64,000 nt of DNA. Origin: Endozoicomonas sp. 4G (GTDB taxonomy: Bacteria; Pseudomonadota; Gammaproteobacteria; Pseudomonadales; Endozoicomonadaceae). Position numbers and translations under genes: made by a program. The stretch lies in assembly GCF_023822025.1 (NCBI RefSeq), contig NZ_CP082909.1, positions 5,934,001 through 5,998,000 of the forward strand, in the 5' to 3' direction. A model generated the notes under the pieces. That model had not been told where the DNA came from and made no database searches. It saw nothing but the letters and a program-made list of their open reading frames with translations. Shown here piece after piece: positions 29,266-38,396 of this stretch. How positions within the stretch are numbered: position 1 is the stretch's first letter; each line of letters begins with the position of its first letter.

Positions 29266-29694
29266 TTATTTGTACTCCTTATCGACCACTGACCCAACGG
29301 TAATATACGCCTGCTGAGGGTGATTGAGCCTGGTGGGGTACATCAGCCTGAGTTTTTGCTCTTTAATCAATGGTTGCAGGTGTTTTTTGCGCAGAGACTC
29401 GCCACTTCGATTCAGCAGTTTTTCCAGTTCTTCAAGTTGTAATGTTTGCAGGGCACACAAGTTAAGGATGGCCTGGCGCACCTCTTCGCTGGGGGATCGC
29501 TTTTTTGAAGAGACAGGTTCTGCCAGAATCGAAAGCTCGTTCTCTAAAGGTCCGGAGCTTGGCGTTAAAGGTCCGGACCTTTCGGGTTGAGGTCCGGACC
29601 TTTCGGGGTGAGGTCCGGACCCTTCGCCTTCAGGCAGGGATCTTTCCAGCTCCACTCCTTCGGAAATCCGTTCTAACATCGTATCTTCCGCCAT
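29266..29694 (-). CDS. Small protein with Pro-rich heptad repeats and a C-terminal winged helix
   Basis: 142 residues, function not recognised. The N-terminal third is acidic and carries four seven-residue repeats of the kind RSGPxPE. The C-terminal ~65 residues (from SPSEEVRQAILNLCAL through LQLEELEKLLNRSGESLRKK to KLRLMYPTRLNHPQQAYIT) resemble the winged helix found at the end of AlbA_2/RecG-like proteins, so it may be a remnant or a stand-alone DNA-binding partner. It is last in the minus-strand defence-like island and convergent with the TpsB gene 24 bases away; no terminator is seen between them. Confidence 0.55.
   Translation of the reverse strand: MAEDTMLERISEGVELERSLPEGEGSGPHPERSGPQPERSGPLTPSSGPLENELSILAEPVSSKKRSPSEEVRQAILNLCALQTLQLEELEKLLNRSGESLRKKHLQPLIKEQKLRLMYPTRLNHPQQAYITVGSVVDKEYK
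29549..29632 (-). repeat. Four 21-base in-frame repeats containing GGTCCGG
   Basis: GGTCCGG recurs at 29549, 29570, 29591 and 29612, a spacing of exactly 21 bases. The inner copies carry the 10-base palindrome GGTCCGGACC. Each unit adds seven residues, so copy-number change would keep the frame. Confidence 0.75.
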
Positions 29695-29748
29695 AGCCTG
29701 TGCAGTTAAATGGATGTATATGCGGTTTAGTCTGATTGGTATTTAAAT

Positions 29749-30321
29749 TTATGATCGGCCAGCCTGAATTTTCTCAAGAAAGGCATCCAAGCCGTTAAGC
29801 AGCTGTTGAAAACTCACAGAGCGGTTGTCTGACAAGTTAAGGTGTGGAGCAATAGCCTTGGCTCCAGCTACTTTTTGATAACCTTTTACCAGCTTCTTTA
29901 ATTCCTGCTGGGCATTAGCAAGGGCGTCAGGGTTACGGAACTTTTTACTGCCCTGTTTACTGGCTAATTTTGGCTGGTTAAATGCCTGACCCACTGCGGC
30001 AAGATCGCCCAGAAACCAGCTCTCCAGTTCATGAATAGCAATACGCACCAGTGTGTCGGGGCGATGACTCTCTTCACACAGTTTCTGTAGCCGCGTCTTC
30101 AGGCGCACACAATCTTCCTGATCTTTATCCCGCACTACGACAAACCAGGTATCTGGCACAGTCCAGCTCTTGAGCTTAACAGGGATCGACTTTTCCAGAT
30201 CCTGCTTACCTTCATGGGGAATGCATCGAAACGAGACATCCGGTGGCAACACCCGAGGCAGCAGGTTCTCAAACAACACCTTGGCCGACGACTCTTCCAG
30301 TAAAAACACCAGTTGCACCAT
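29749..30321 (-). CDS. DUF4276 family protein (TOPRIM-like putative effector nuclease)
   Basis: 190 residues. Glutamates at 9-10 in VFLLEESSAKVLF and the D-x-D in VVVRDKDQEDC (Asp65, Asp67) are arranged as in TOPRIM folds, and ELESWFLGD is a DUF4276 hallmark. The ATG shares one base with the stop of the ATPase gene (TGATG), so translation is coupled. TOPRIM proteins next to SMC-like ATPases act as nuclease effectors in split-OLD and PARIS-type anti-phage systems; DUF4276 itself is not proven, so effector function is inferred. Confidence 0.78.
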   Translation of the reverse strand: MVQLVFLLEESSAKVLFENLLPRVLPPDVSFRCIPHEGKQDLEKSIPVKLKSWTVPDTWFVVVRDKDQEDCVRLKTRLQKLCEESHRPDTLVRIAIHELESWFLGDLAAVGQAFNQPKLASKQGSKKFRNPDALANAQQELKKLVKGYQKVAGAKAIAPHLNLSDNRSVSFQQLLNGLDAFLEKIQAGRS

Positions 30322-31505
30322 CAGGGGTTGACTCCCTCAAAGAGTCCCTGTTTCCACAGTGCACCCGGTAAATCTCCACCGTTGACCAGACTTTTTATCA
30401 GCTCATTATCTGCTGCCCGCTCAATGGTGGTGACACCGTCCTTTTTTTTCAGCCAGAAAATCTCACCCAGTTCGATATTGTTCAGCATATCCGGTGAATG
30501 GGTAGAGACCATCACCTGCCCCCCTCGATTGGAGTAACTGCGGAATTCTTCAGCCAACTCCAGCATCAGGCTGGGGTAAAGTTGATTTTCCGGTTCTTCA
30601 ACACACAGCAGAGGATGGGGAGATGGATCGTGCAAAAGCAAAAGGTAAGCAAACATTTTTATAGTGCCGTCGGAAACGTATCGAGCCACAAATGGGTCTT
30701 TAAAGCTGCCATCCTGAAACTTCAGAAGAATTCGACCGTCATCGGTTTCTACTGCTTTTACGCTTTTAATACCCGGCACCCGCTGTTTCATTTTATCCAG
30801 CACCAGCGCAAACACTTCGGGATGCTGCTCATAAAGAAACTGGGCAACCAGCGCCATATTGCCCCCTTGTGAGGACAAGTGTTCTCCATACCCGGCATCT
30901 CTTACACTTCGAGCATCGCTGATATGAAAGTCAGATAAGTGCCAGTTTTCAATCAATTGGCGAAAAGCACTGGCAGCCTTAAACCGCTGGAACTGTCCCA
31001 GTCCTTTAACGGCGAGAATATCCGGACTGTCCAGTGTTTGCTCTTCACGTTCCAGCTCAGAGCCTGCTTTATTAAAATCTTCTTCATTTAAAATGGCGTA
31101 TCCGGCACCATTACGAAAATCCAGAAAATGGAACGGGGAGCCATGGCTGCCTCGTTTGTAACTTAATGACTCGCGGCTGATCACAGGGCGATTTTGCTGC
31201 AACCGTATTTCCAGCCGATAGGTGACCAACCGTTCAACGCTACTGATCGGCAGACGAAACTGTAAACCGATTTCAATCGGCTTGTCTTCACTGCCCCGTG
31301 TGACGACCTCCCGAAAACCACCACGTTTTTGCAGGGCGGTTCGCACATTGCCCGCCAGCGCATCTTTGAGAAAACTGAATACGTCAAACAGAGTACTTTT
31401 GCCACTGCCATTGGCTCCTACAAAGACGCACAGGCCGGGCATCTGCTTTAGCTGCACATTCTGAAAGACCCGGTAATTATTAATGGTCAGGGACTCAAGC
31501 TTCAT
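30321..31505 (-). CDS. SMC/OLD-like AAA family ATPase, partner of DUF4276
   Basis: 394 residues. Walker A GANGSGKST (30-38), Walker B LLCVEEPENQLYP and the H-loop STHSPDML mark an AAA_21/ABC-type ATPase; the middle is a helical insertion without a long coiled coil. No transmembrane segment, so cytoplasmic. The gene comes first in a two-gene cassette with the DUF4276 gene; 97 bases separate it from the next cassette upstream, enough for its own promoter. By analogy with OLD and PARIS it may sense a phage product and control the effector. Confidence 0.85.
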   Translation of the reverse strand: MKLESLTINNYRVFQNVQLKQMPGLCVFVGANGSGKSTLFDVFSFLKDALAGNVRTALQKRGGFREVVTRGSEDKPIEIGLQFRLPISSVERLVTYRLEIRLQQNRPVISRESLSYKRGSHGSPFHFLDFRNGAGYAILNEEDFNKAGSELEREEQTLDSPDILAVKGLGQFQRFKAASAFRQLIENWHLSDFHISDARSVRDAGYGEHLSSQGGNMALVAQFLYEQHPEVFALVLDKMKQRVPGIKSVKAVETDDGRILLKFQDGSFKDPFVARYVSDGTIKMFAYLLLLHDPSPHPLLCVEEPENQLYPSLMLELAEEFRSYSNRGGQVMVSTHSPDMLNNIELGEIFWLKKKDGVTTIERAADNELIKSLVNGGDLPGALWKQGLFEGVNP

Positions 31506-31602
31506 TAAGGTGCTCCTGTAACTGGTGTTTCTAGCCTATCACTTTTCGGCAGTTTTGCGTTGAGAGAGGGTGAGTGTACCGTACATCAGCAAAGCCTCGC
31601 AG

Positions 31603-32124
31603 TCAGGTGATCAACCCTTTTTGGCGGGCAATAGTCTCATTCATAACGGCAACACAACTCGGGCTCAGTTTCCAAGTCTTGATTAAGGGCTCAAGTTTGG
31701 CTTTCAGGGCATCTCGTAGCGGTGGTAGCCAATCAGTTTGATGGCCTTTTATTACTAAAACGAATATTAAATCAGCATTTGACGCAGAAATATGACTCAT
31801 ACCCGTTGGGATTTCATCTTGCATCCGTGGATTTCGACCAAGCACACCTGCCAGAAATAAATTCATTGAGTTAATGAATTTTTCGCAAATGTCTCCAATA
31901 AACTGATCAAACTTTGGCTTGGGAAGAGGCCGGGGAGAACTGGATTTTGCCTCTACAATCCATAATCGGTTAGGGCTTTTAACGGTCGGGCGGGATAGGA
32001 TAAATTCTGCAATGGTTACCCCCTTTCGAATATCCTTATAGCTGTCACAGATTTCAATCCGTAGAACATCATTCTTACCAAAAGGCCCGAACTGCATATC
32101 AAACTCGTCAATGGTTATAGTCAT
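31603..32124 (-). CDS. Putative PD-(D/E)xK-like nuclease, partner of an ATPase
   Basis: 173 residues, family not recognised. Glu40 in VTIAEFIL followed by LWIVEAKSS with Glu58-x-Lys60 gives the E...ExK arrangement of PD-(D/E)xK nucleases; a helix with FDQFIGDICEKFINSM follows. The rest has no clear motif. The ATG overlaps the ATPase stop by one base (TGATG), so the pair is translated together. I infer a nuclease effector; an inert partner cannot be excluded. Confidence 0.55.
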   Translation of the reverse strand: MTITIDEFDMQFGPFGKNDVLRIEICDSYKDIRKGVTIAEFILSRPTVKSPNRLWIVEAKSSSPRPLPKPKFDQFIGDICEKFINSMNLFLAGVLGRNPRMQDEIPTGMSHISASNADLIFVLVIKGHQTDWLPPLRDALKAKLEPLIKTWKLSPSCVAVMNETIARQKGLIT

Positions 32125-33137
32125 CAGTCCAAAGCCAACCCTATCTCTTGCTCATACAAATGAATTGACTCGTTAATGATACCGTTATCAGGCATGCCTT
32201 CTTTCAAGTCATCAAAATGCCAGTGATTGTCTTTATGATGGAGAACCGGCAATTCCCAGCCTGTATCCAGAGCGATAAGGAACAGTTTCTTGATTACAAA
32301 ATAAGAGTGGCTGGCAATGAAGAACTGGATGCCGTTATCTGCAAGAATACGGATAATATCCATCAACTGGGAGATGGCTGTTGGATGCAGTGCTGATTCC
32401 GGCTCATCTATGAAAATAACAGATTGAGGCGAAAGCGTCCGGTTACTCAGAAGCGTATCGAGAATACCAATTTTTTTCACGCCTTCAGCGGTCATGTGAA
32501 TCGAGAACTTGCTGTTTCCTTTTTTGTAAATCCAGTTTTCGGCCTTTTCGTCGTATTCAATCCGCCCTTCGAACATATCTTCCAGATGTTCCTGAGAATG
32601 TTTGAATGCCGTGAAGCTTCTTTCTTTTTGACCCTGCTTTTGCAGAGCAACAACCAGATCAAGGTAGGTATCGTCGTAGCCAAACTCTCTGTCCTGCATT
32701 CTGGATTTCAGAATGACTTTGCCAAGGGACAGTACCTCTTTGGGTGGGAGAAAAATGGAGTTGGCATCACGAGCTGGCAGGTTGTTATGCAGGGGTGTAA
32801 CTTTTTTGATGGTGTCCTGACCCAGTTCAAACGCCACACTGCAATTATTATCCATGGTGACAGAGGCTTTGAGACGTCTGTTCTTGCCCTTGCTGACCAG
32901 ATCACCCAGCCGGGCTTGATAAGTCCAGTAAAGTTTATCGCTCAAGACTTCAGCAAAATCCCGGCGCTCATCGCCTCTGCCAAACTCCTCCTGCGTCCTG
33001 ATAATGCTGTATAGCGCCTTGAGCAAAAAGGTTTTGCCAGTGCTGTTAGCGCCGATAATCAGATTTATTTTACCGAGGTTTTGGGCTGACAGCTGCTCCA
33101 GTGGGCCAAAATGTTGAAAGTCAAACTGTTGAATCAT
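32124..33137 (-). CDS. AAA family ATPase (AAA_21), partner of the nuclease-like protein
   Basis: 337 residues. Walker A GANSTGKT (29-36), a distal ABC-type signature region, Walker B SVIFIDEPESALHP and H-loop FFIASHSYFVIKK are all present, so it should hydrolyse ATP. The start MIQQFDFQHFGPLEQ is the usual opening strand of this family. It is a different protein from the ATPase at 30321-31505 but has the same cassette position, upstream of and coupled to a small partner gene. Confidence 0.85.
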   Translation of the reverse strand: MIQQFDFQHFGPLEQLSAQNLGKINLIIGANSTGKTFLLKALYSIIRTQEEFGRGDERRDFAEVLSDKLYWTYQARLGDLVSKGKNRRLKASVTMDNNCSVAFELGQDTIKKVTPLHNNLPARDANSIFLPPKEVLSLGKVILKSRMQDREFGYDDTYLDLVVALQKQGQKERSFTAFKHSQEHLEDMFEGRIEYDEKAENWIYKKGNSKFSIHMTAEGVKKIGILDTLLSNRTLSPQSVIFIDEPESALHPTAISQLMDIIRILADNGIQFFIASHSYFVIKKLFLIALDTGWELPVLHHKDNHWHFDDLKEGMPDNGIINESIHLYEQEIGLALD

Positions 33138-33221
33138 TAAACCGTCTCTTTGGTTGTTGCGTCCAGCATATCACTCTTTTATGGGCGAGGAGCTGAGTTT
33201 TGAAATCAGAATATGACCTCT

Positions 33222-36200
33222 TTACGTCGGAGAGGCTGTCAAAGGTTCAAACAATACCTGCAAGTCTTCAGCGGTGAGCGTTTGTTTCTTCTTGCGTTGA
33301 GCGTCACCATAAAGCGAGTCTGCGATGGCCTGTTTCTTTTCCTTCAGTGCCTGGATTTTTTCTTCGACAGTTCCTTCCGTTACCAGCTTGTAGACAAAGA
33401 CCGGTTTATCCTGACCAATTCGGTGGGCACGATCACTGGCCTGTTCTTCCACTGCAGGGTTCCACCAGAGGTCGTAGTGAATAACCGTATCGGCGGCTGT
33501 GAGATTGAGACCGGTGCCTCCGGCTTTCAGGCTGATCAGGAATACCGGCACCCTCCCTTCCTGAAAGTTCTGCACCGGCTTTTTGCGGTTACGGGTCTCT
33601 CCTGTCAGTTTGACCCATTGAATACCTGCGGTATTCAGGCGTGCCTCAATAAGCGACAGCATACTGGTGAATTGCGAGAAAATCAGAATTTTCCGGCCTT
33701 CCTCCACCATGGGTTCTACCAGGGTCATGAGCAGGTCAAGTTTTGCCGAGTTTTTAATGCTTTCTGCCTGTTCCAGTTTTACCAGCGATGGGTCACAGCA
33801 AGCCTGACGCATCTTTAACAACGCATCCAGTATCACAATCTGTGAGCGGGCCAGTCCTTTCTTTTCGATTTCGGCCTTTACCCTGGCTTCCATACTGGCC
33901 CGGATGGTTTCATAAAGATCCCTCTGGGGGCCGGACAGCTCGGTGGTCCGAAGTATTTCGGTTTTTGGCGGCAGCTCTTTAGCCACCAGTGCCTTGTTCC
34001 TGCGCAGCATGAAAGGGGCAATACGCTTTTGCAGTCGTTTGGATTGTTCTTGTCGGTTGTGTTTTTCGATGGGTGTACGGTAGAAGCGGGTAAATTGATC
34101 CCGAGCGCCGAGAAAGCCGGGCATCAAAAAGTCGAACAGAGACCAGAGCTCGCCTAAATGATTCTCCATAGGGGTTCCGGTCAGGCACACTTTGTGACTG
34201 GCTTGCAGGCATCGTACGGCTTTGGCACTTTTGGAGTTGGGGTTTTTAACCGCTTGTGCTTCGTCCAGTGCCAGCAGGTGGAAGGAAGCGTCTGACAAAC
34301 TTTGATAATCTCTCTGTACGACCCCATAGCTGGTGAGAACCAGGTCGGCGTGTTGGATAGCATCGCTTTCTCTGCGGGCTCCGTGGTAAATCTGGACTTT
34401 CAGGTCTGGTGTAAACCTTTGCGCTTCCCGTGCCCAGTTATGAAGCAAGCTGGTAGGGCAGACCACCAGGCTGGGTTTTTGGTTTTTTGAACGGGTCAGT
34501 CGTTGTTTTTCCAACTGCAAATGAGCCAGTGTTTGCAAGGTTTTACCCAGGCCCATGTCGTCTGCCAGAATGCCATTAAGGCCGTATTCTCTCAGAAACT
34601 GAAGCCAGGAGAGTCCCTGCTGCTGGTAGGGTCTCAGTTCTGCGTTCAGCTGTTTAGCCGCTTTGACTTTTTTCAGTTTTTTGAATTGCTTCAGCTTTTT
34701 ACTCAGTTGCAGCAGTTTTTCGCCACCTGACCAGGGCAGGTCAAGGCCATTATGAAGTTCTTCCCAAATCTCGGCATGGTGGGTTTGAAGGCGATAGTCG
34801 TTTAATGGGCGATCACCGAAGAGCTCCAACATGATTCCCAGAATCAGGCTCAGGCGTTCAGCAGGCATGTTGATGAACTGCCCTCCCGGTATCTGAACAG
34901 GCACCGGTGCATTTTTCTCCATGGACTGCAATTGTTCCCGGTCGGGCAGTGCATCCAGTTGCCTGGCCAGCAGTGGCAGCAGGTCTATTGATTTACCATC
35001 AATGCTAAAGCCCATTTGCAGGTTGAACCAGTCGGTTTCTGATTCTTCAAGGTCTGCATACCAGTCATCTTCAGAAAGGGCAGCGAGCTGAAAGGGAAAA
35101 CTTTCGTCTATTTCAATCTGCCAACCGTTGGCTTCCAGTTCTGGCAGTGTCTGATTCATGAACGCCAGCCAGAGCTTTTGGCTTTGCAGGCCAGGAGGGC
35201 CCATCACCAGATCATGATCCATAAGCTGCTCAGTGATGACCTTCTTTCGATAAGAGGGTTGTAACTCATGGGGAAGCTGTTTTTCGAAGGTCTCTTCAGT
35301 TTTGCGCTGGCGGGGAATAACGGTGTGCTCATCATGTTGCGAGGGAAGCGTATCCAGCACACTGGCGTAAGCAACCTCATTACCCTCATAGGAAAACGAC
35401 AGTTGTCCACGGGCCAATAGTGTTTCAGTCAGGCTGCGGGTTTTTCGTGGAGTGCCAGACTCCCCGGTCCATGGAATACCGTCCAGCTTGAGAACCGGCT
35501 TTGGTTTGACAATCAGTGCAGAGATTTTTTTAGGGAGTGTAATACCCTGGTTTTCAGGATCGGTAAACAGGTTTGAAAGAATCTTTGCGGCTTTTTCCAC
35601 GTTCTGGTTATCCAGCGGTGGGGCATCCAGCAGGATTTGCAGAAAAGCTCCGTCAGGAACATGGGTTAGCTCGCCACACTCGGCTTTGTGTTCAAACAGT
35701 TTCAGATAGCAAGGTGGCTGGGTAGTCAGAAGATTAAGGCGATGATCCTGCTCATCTAACAGGATCGGTTGTTGCAATCCCCGTTCATTGGCTTCCCATT
35801 GAACCCTGCCTCGCAGTGGGCCTGCCAGTTCTACGGGGATACGTTTTTCAAGGTCAACCAGACAGCGACCGGTTTTGATGATGCTGTTCAGCAGCTCAAA
35901 ACCCGTTTCACCTTCCAGACTAAATTTACTGTCATAGTAATTAATAGAACCGTTAACCCAAGCGGTCTTGATTATTTTTTTGTCACTTTCGCTGATGCCC
36001 AGAGGCCAGTTGTTATACTGAATGCACTGGTGAGCACCATTGTAAATACTGGGTTTACCAAATCCGCCTCTTTTCAGGTAGCGTGAAAGGTAAAGTCTGA
36101 CTGAGAAAGAGTGACTTTCCTGATATTGATCAAGCTCTAAAAAATAAACCAGACAGTTTGTGGCGGATCGGTTTGTTGAGGGTTGCTCGGCGTGTGATGG

Positions 36201-36764
36201 CTCTGGTTCCGGTTTGCTGGGGGTCTTGAGTTGTTTGAGCCATTGGTTTCTGTTGATTTCCAGTCGGGACTCTTCAGCAGAAGAAAGGTGAAGTCCTCCC
36301 TCATTGAGAATATCCGGAAGGTTCTGCTCTAATTGAGCTTTCAACTCTTCCAGAATCTGAAGGTCTTCTTCAGAGGTGAACGATTGAGCCAGCTCCGTAA
36401 TCATTTCCCTCAGCGCTAACTCACTTCTATACCTATTCCCTATCTCAAGTAATTGGTTGATCCGGTCCGCACCAAAAGATTGTTCTGCCTTGAGCAGAAG
36501 AGCGCAGACATGTTTGCAATTTAACACCATGGGGCAGGAGCATTCACATGATATAGGATCTTCATCTGGGTCATCAGGATGGGGGTTCAGTCCAATATCG
36601 ACCTGATAGACTCGACCCTCCGACCCTCTGACCTGGCCACTGAGAAGGCCAAAGTCGTCATCCAGCTCAAGTGAAATAACTTTATTTAGACGGAAGTAAT
36701 CGAGCCCTTCTTGAGCTGTTTGTTTTGTGAAGAGGTCAATGAAGTCGAGATTGAGTGAGTGCAT
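33222..36764 (-). CDS. SWIM zinc-finger SNF2-family helicase
   Basis: 1,180 residues. The N-terminal SWIM finger is CECSCPMVLNCKHVC (residues ~70-88). Residues ~250-700 are a poorly conserved linker. The helicase core begins about residue 720: GILADDMGLGKT (motif I), LALDEAQAVKNPNSK (motif II), LTGTPMEN (motif III), and the late motifs KAGGTGLNLTAADTVIHYD and DRAHRIGQ. SNF2 enzymes translocate on double-stranded DNA and remodel bound protein. The start at 36764 is preferred because codons upstream of it overlap and mirror the end of the neighbouring gene; a longer start at 36893 is possible. It could be housekeeping (RapA-like) or part of the defence-like island. Confidence 0.88.
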   Translation of the reverse strand: MHSLNLDFIDLFTKQTAQEGLDYFRLNKVISLELDDDFGLLSGQVRGSEGRVYQVDIGLNPHPDDPDEDPISCECSCPMVLNCKHVCALLLKAEQSFGADRINQLLEIGNRYRSELALREMITELAQSFTSEEDLQILEELKAQLEQNLPDILNEGGLHLSSAEESRLEINRNQWLKQLKTPSKPEPEPSHAEQPSTNRSATNCLVYFLELDQYQESHSFSVRLYLSRYLKRGGFGKPSIYNGAHQCIQYNNWPLGISESDKKIIKTAWVNGSINYYDSKFSLEGETGFELLNSIIKTGRCLVDLEKRIPVELAGPLRGRVQWEANERGLQQPILLDEQDHRLNLLTTQPPCYLKLFEHKAECGELTHVPDGAFLQILLDAPPLDNQNVEKAAKILSNLFTDPENQGITLPKKISALIVKPKPVLKLDGIPWTGESGTPRKTRSLTETLLARGQLSFSYEGNEVAYASVLDTLPSQHDEHTVIPRQRKTEETFEKQLPHELQPSYRKKVITEQLMDHDLVMGPPGLQSQKLWLAFMNQTLPELEANGWQIEIDESFPFQLAALSEDDWYADLEESETDWFNLQMGFSIDGKSIDLLPLLARQLDALPDREQLQSMEKNAPVPVQIPGGQFINMPAERLSLILGIMLELFGDRPLNDYRLQTHHAEIWEELHNGLDLPWSGGEKLLQLSKKLKQFKKLKKVKAAKQLNAELRPYQQQGLSWLQFLREYGLNGILADDMGLGKTLQTLAHLQLEKQRLTRSKNQKPSLVVCPTSLLHNWAREAQRFTPDLKVQIYHGARRESDAIQHADLVLTSYGVVQRDYQSLSDASFHLLALDEAQAVKNPNSKSAKAVRCLQASHKVCLTGTPMENHLGELWSLFDFLMPGFLGARDQFTRFYRTPIEKHNRQEQSKRLQKRIAPFMLRRNKALVAKELPPKTEILRTTELSGPQRDLYETIRASMEARVKAEIEKKGLARSQIVILDALLKMRQACCDPSLVKLEQAESIKNSAKLDLLMTLVEPMVEEGRKILIFSQFTSMLSLIEARLNTAGIQWVKLTGETRNRKKPVQNFQEGRVPVFLISLKAGGTGLNLTAADTVIHYDLWWNPAVEEQASDRAHRIGQDKPVFVYKLVTEGTVEEKIQALKEKKQAIADSLYGDAQRKKKQTLTAEDLQVLFEPLTASPT

Positions 36765-36852
36765 AGGGTCTGAACAGCAGGAGATACAAATAAATGATGA
36801 TAGCAGTCTTTGGGGGGAACGGATAAGTTTGGGTTCTGTTTTGTGTGGTGTC

Positions 36853-38259
36853 TTATCCCTGAACCTGCCAATACCCACCTTTATCCGCTCCAATACGTTT
36901 TAATTGCCCGGCATCCTGCAATTTTTTGATGTTCCGCTCGATGGTACGGGTAGAAGTCCCCGTTGCCTGAGCCATCTCTGCAATGGTCATCTTGGGATTT
37001 TCTGCCAGCATACGGAGTATTTTCTCCGACATTTTCTCCGACATTTTCTCCGACATTTTCTCCGACATTTTCTCCGACATTTCAGGTGTCGGAGCAGGCT
37101 CCCGAACCTGGTTTTTCAGAGGACGATAGAGCTCCCAGTCAATAAAATCGCCGGTTTCAGACAGTTTGGGTGCGGGTAGTTGCTCATCCTGACAGGCATT
37201 CTGTATCCGCTGAATGCCACTGCCCCACTGTTCGATATAATTCAAAGTTTTAAAAACACGGGCTATCACACGGTTGCGCACTTCAGAACGGCCTTTCTGA
37301 ATATCATCCGCGGTCAGGCCATTGGGCAGGCCGCCGGGTGATACAATGTTCAAGGCATCATCATAAATGCCCAGTTTTATATCTCGACCGAAATTGCTGT
37401 AATCACGGTGAACCAAAGCATTTACCAGTACTTCCCGAATGGCGGCGAAAGGGATTTCGTAACTGTCCTTTCTTTGCAACTGGTCAATGTCCGCTTTCAG
37501 GTGCAGGTGGTTTTTAATAAACAGCTCCGCTTGTTCAAGCTGAGAAAACAGATCTCCCCGATACTCTTTCTTGTCCAGAAAAACGGACATAGTATTCCCT
37601 TTGAAGCGGCTGCATTTGATTTCACAGTGTTCGTAGTAACCCAGAAGTATAAGCAGTCCATGGGTTGGGTAAAGAGAGCCTTGTTCAGAACACACCAGTT
37701 TCAGGTTCTCAAGCTGTTGCTGGTTCAATGTTTTGCCCAGAGCCTGAAAACGCTGCTTCAGGGGCGAAAGATCCAGATCGTCCAGTGAAACTTCGAAATT
37801 GGCCTGCTCATCAAATGAACGGTGAAACCGTTGTCTCTCCAGTTCAGCCAATTGTTCAGCACTGGCGATGCGGTTAGTGGCTCCAACACGTACATAGCAA
37901 CCTTTTTCTTTGCCTTTCTTTTTCAGGTAATAAGGGAGCAGAGAGCCTCTTAAAACGCCAATAACCAGCAACTCTGTACCTTGTATATTTTTCACATAGG
38001 TTTCTGGAAGCAGTGCCGGAGCGATGGAGTCATAAAGTGTTGAGCTGATTTGGTCCATCAGTTCGAACACATCGCTATCGCCCAGGCCTTTTAGCTGGCG
38101 TTTGTCGTCGACGCCAATAACCAGCTTGCCGCCACCAGAGTTGGCAAAGGCAATCATGGTTTTTGCCAGTTGATCGTAGCTTGGCAGCTGACTTTTGAAT
38201 TCGAGGGTTTTACTTTCACCCTGTTGGATTTCATCCAATAAAGGGTGTTCAGATCTCAT
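36853..38259 (-). CDS. AlbA_2 (Schlafen-like) ATP-binding transcriptional regulator-type protein
   Basis: 468 residues. The N-terminal AlbA_2 domain has ESKTLEFKSQLPSYDQLAKT and IAFANSGGGKLVIGVDD (residues ~15-55). The middle has the ATPase-like segment REVLVNALVHRDYSNFG and the RVFKTLNYIEQWGSGI motif (residues ~265-345). Five MSEK repeats (394-413) link to a C-terminal winged helix with TIAEMAQATGTSTRTIERNI. These proteins are usually called putative DNA-binding regulators, and many lie in defence islands; the exact role here is unknown. It is first in the minus-strand island, 89 bases ahead of the SNF2 start. Confidence 0.82.
   Translation of the reverse strand: MRSEHPLLDEIQQGESKTLEFKSQLPSYDQLAKTMIAFANSGGGKLVIGVDDKRQLKGLGDSDVFELMDQISSTLYDSIAPALLPETYVKNIQGTELLVIGVLRGSLLPYYLKKKGKEKGCYVRVGATNRIASAEQLAELERQRFHRSFDEQANFEVSLDDLDLSPLKQRFQALGKTLNQQQLENLKLVCSEQGSLYPTHGLLILLGYYEHCEIKCSRFKGNTMSVFLDKKEYRGDLFSQLEQAELFIKNHLHLKADIDQLQRKDSYEIPFAAIREVLVNALVHRDYSNFGRDIKLGIYDDALNIVSPGGLPNGLTADDIQKGRSEVRNRVIARVFKTLNYIEQWGSGIQRIQNACQDEQLPAPKLSETGDFIDWELYRPLKNQVREPAPTPEMSEKMSEKMSEKMSEKMSEKILRMLAENPKMTIAEMAQATGTSTRTIERNIKKLQDAGQLKRIGADKGGYWQVQG
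37021..37080 (-). repeat. Five 12-base tandem repeats encoding MSEK
   Basis: ATGTCGGAGAAA is repeated five times in frame (residues 394-413 of the AlbA_2 protein) with no base differences. Such perfect short repeats usually vary in copy number between strains. Confidence 0.85.
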
Positions 38260-38325
38260 AACCTATTTTCCCTTAACCGCTTTACGTTTTAGAAGATGAT
38301 AATTGTATCCAATGAGGTGTCACAT

Positions 38326-38359
38326 AAAAAGCCGGACTGTTTTAACCAAACAGCCCGGC
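38326..38359 (-). terminator. Rho-independent terminator of the peptide ABC operon
   Basis: Read on the - strand, GCCGGGCTGTTT pairs with AAACAGTCCGGC (one mismatch) around a five-base loop and is followed by TTTTT. It lies 38 bases after the stop of the ATP-binding protein gene. Confidence 0.85.
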
Positions 38360-38396
38360 AGAGATCGTACATGAAAGTCAGCCTTTCAGCCTTTTA

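Noticed and set aside
36765-36893. Longer start for the SNF2 helicase
   Set aside because: The extension overlaps the end of the AlbA_2 gene, has no family resemblance, and precedes a start that fits better.
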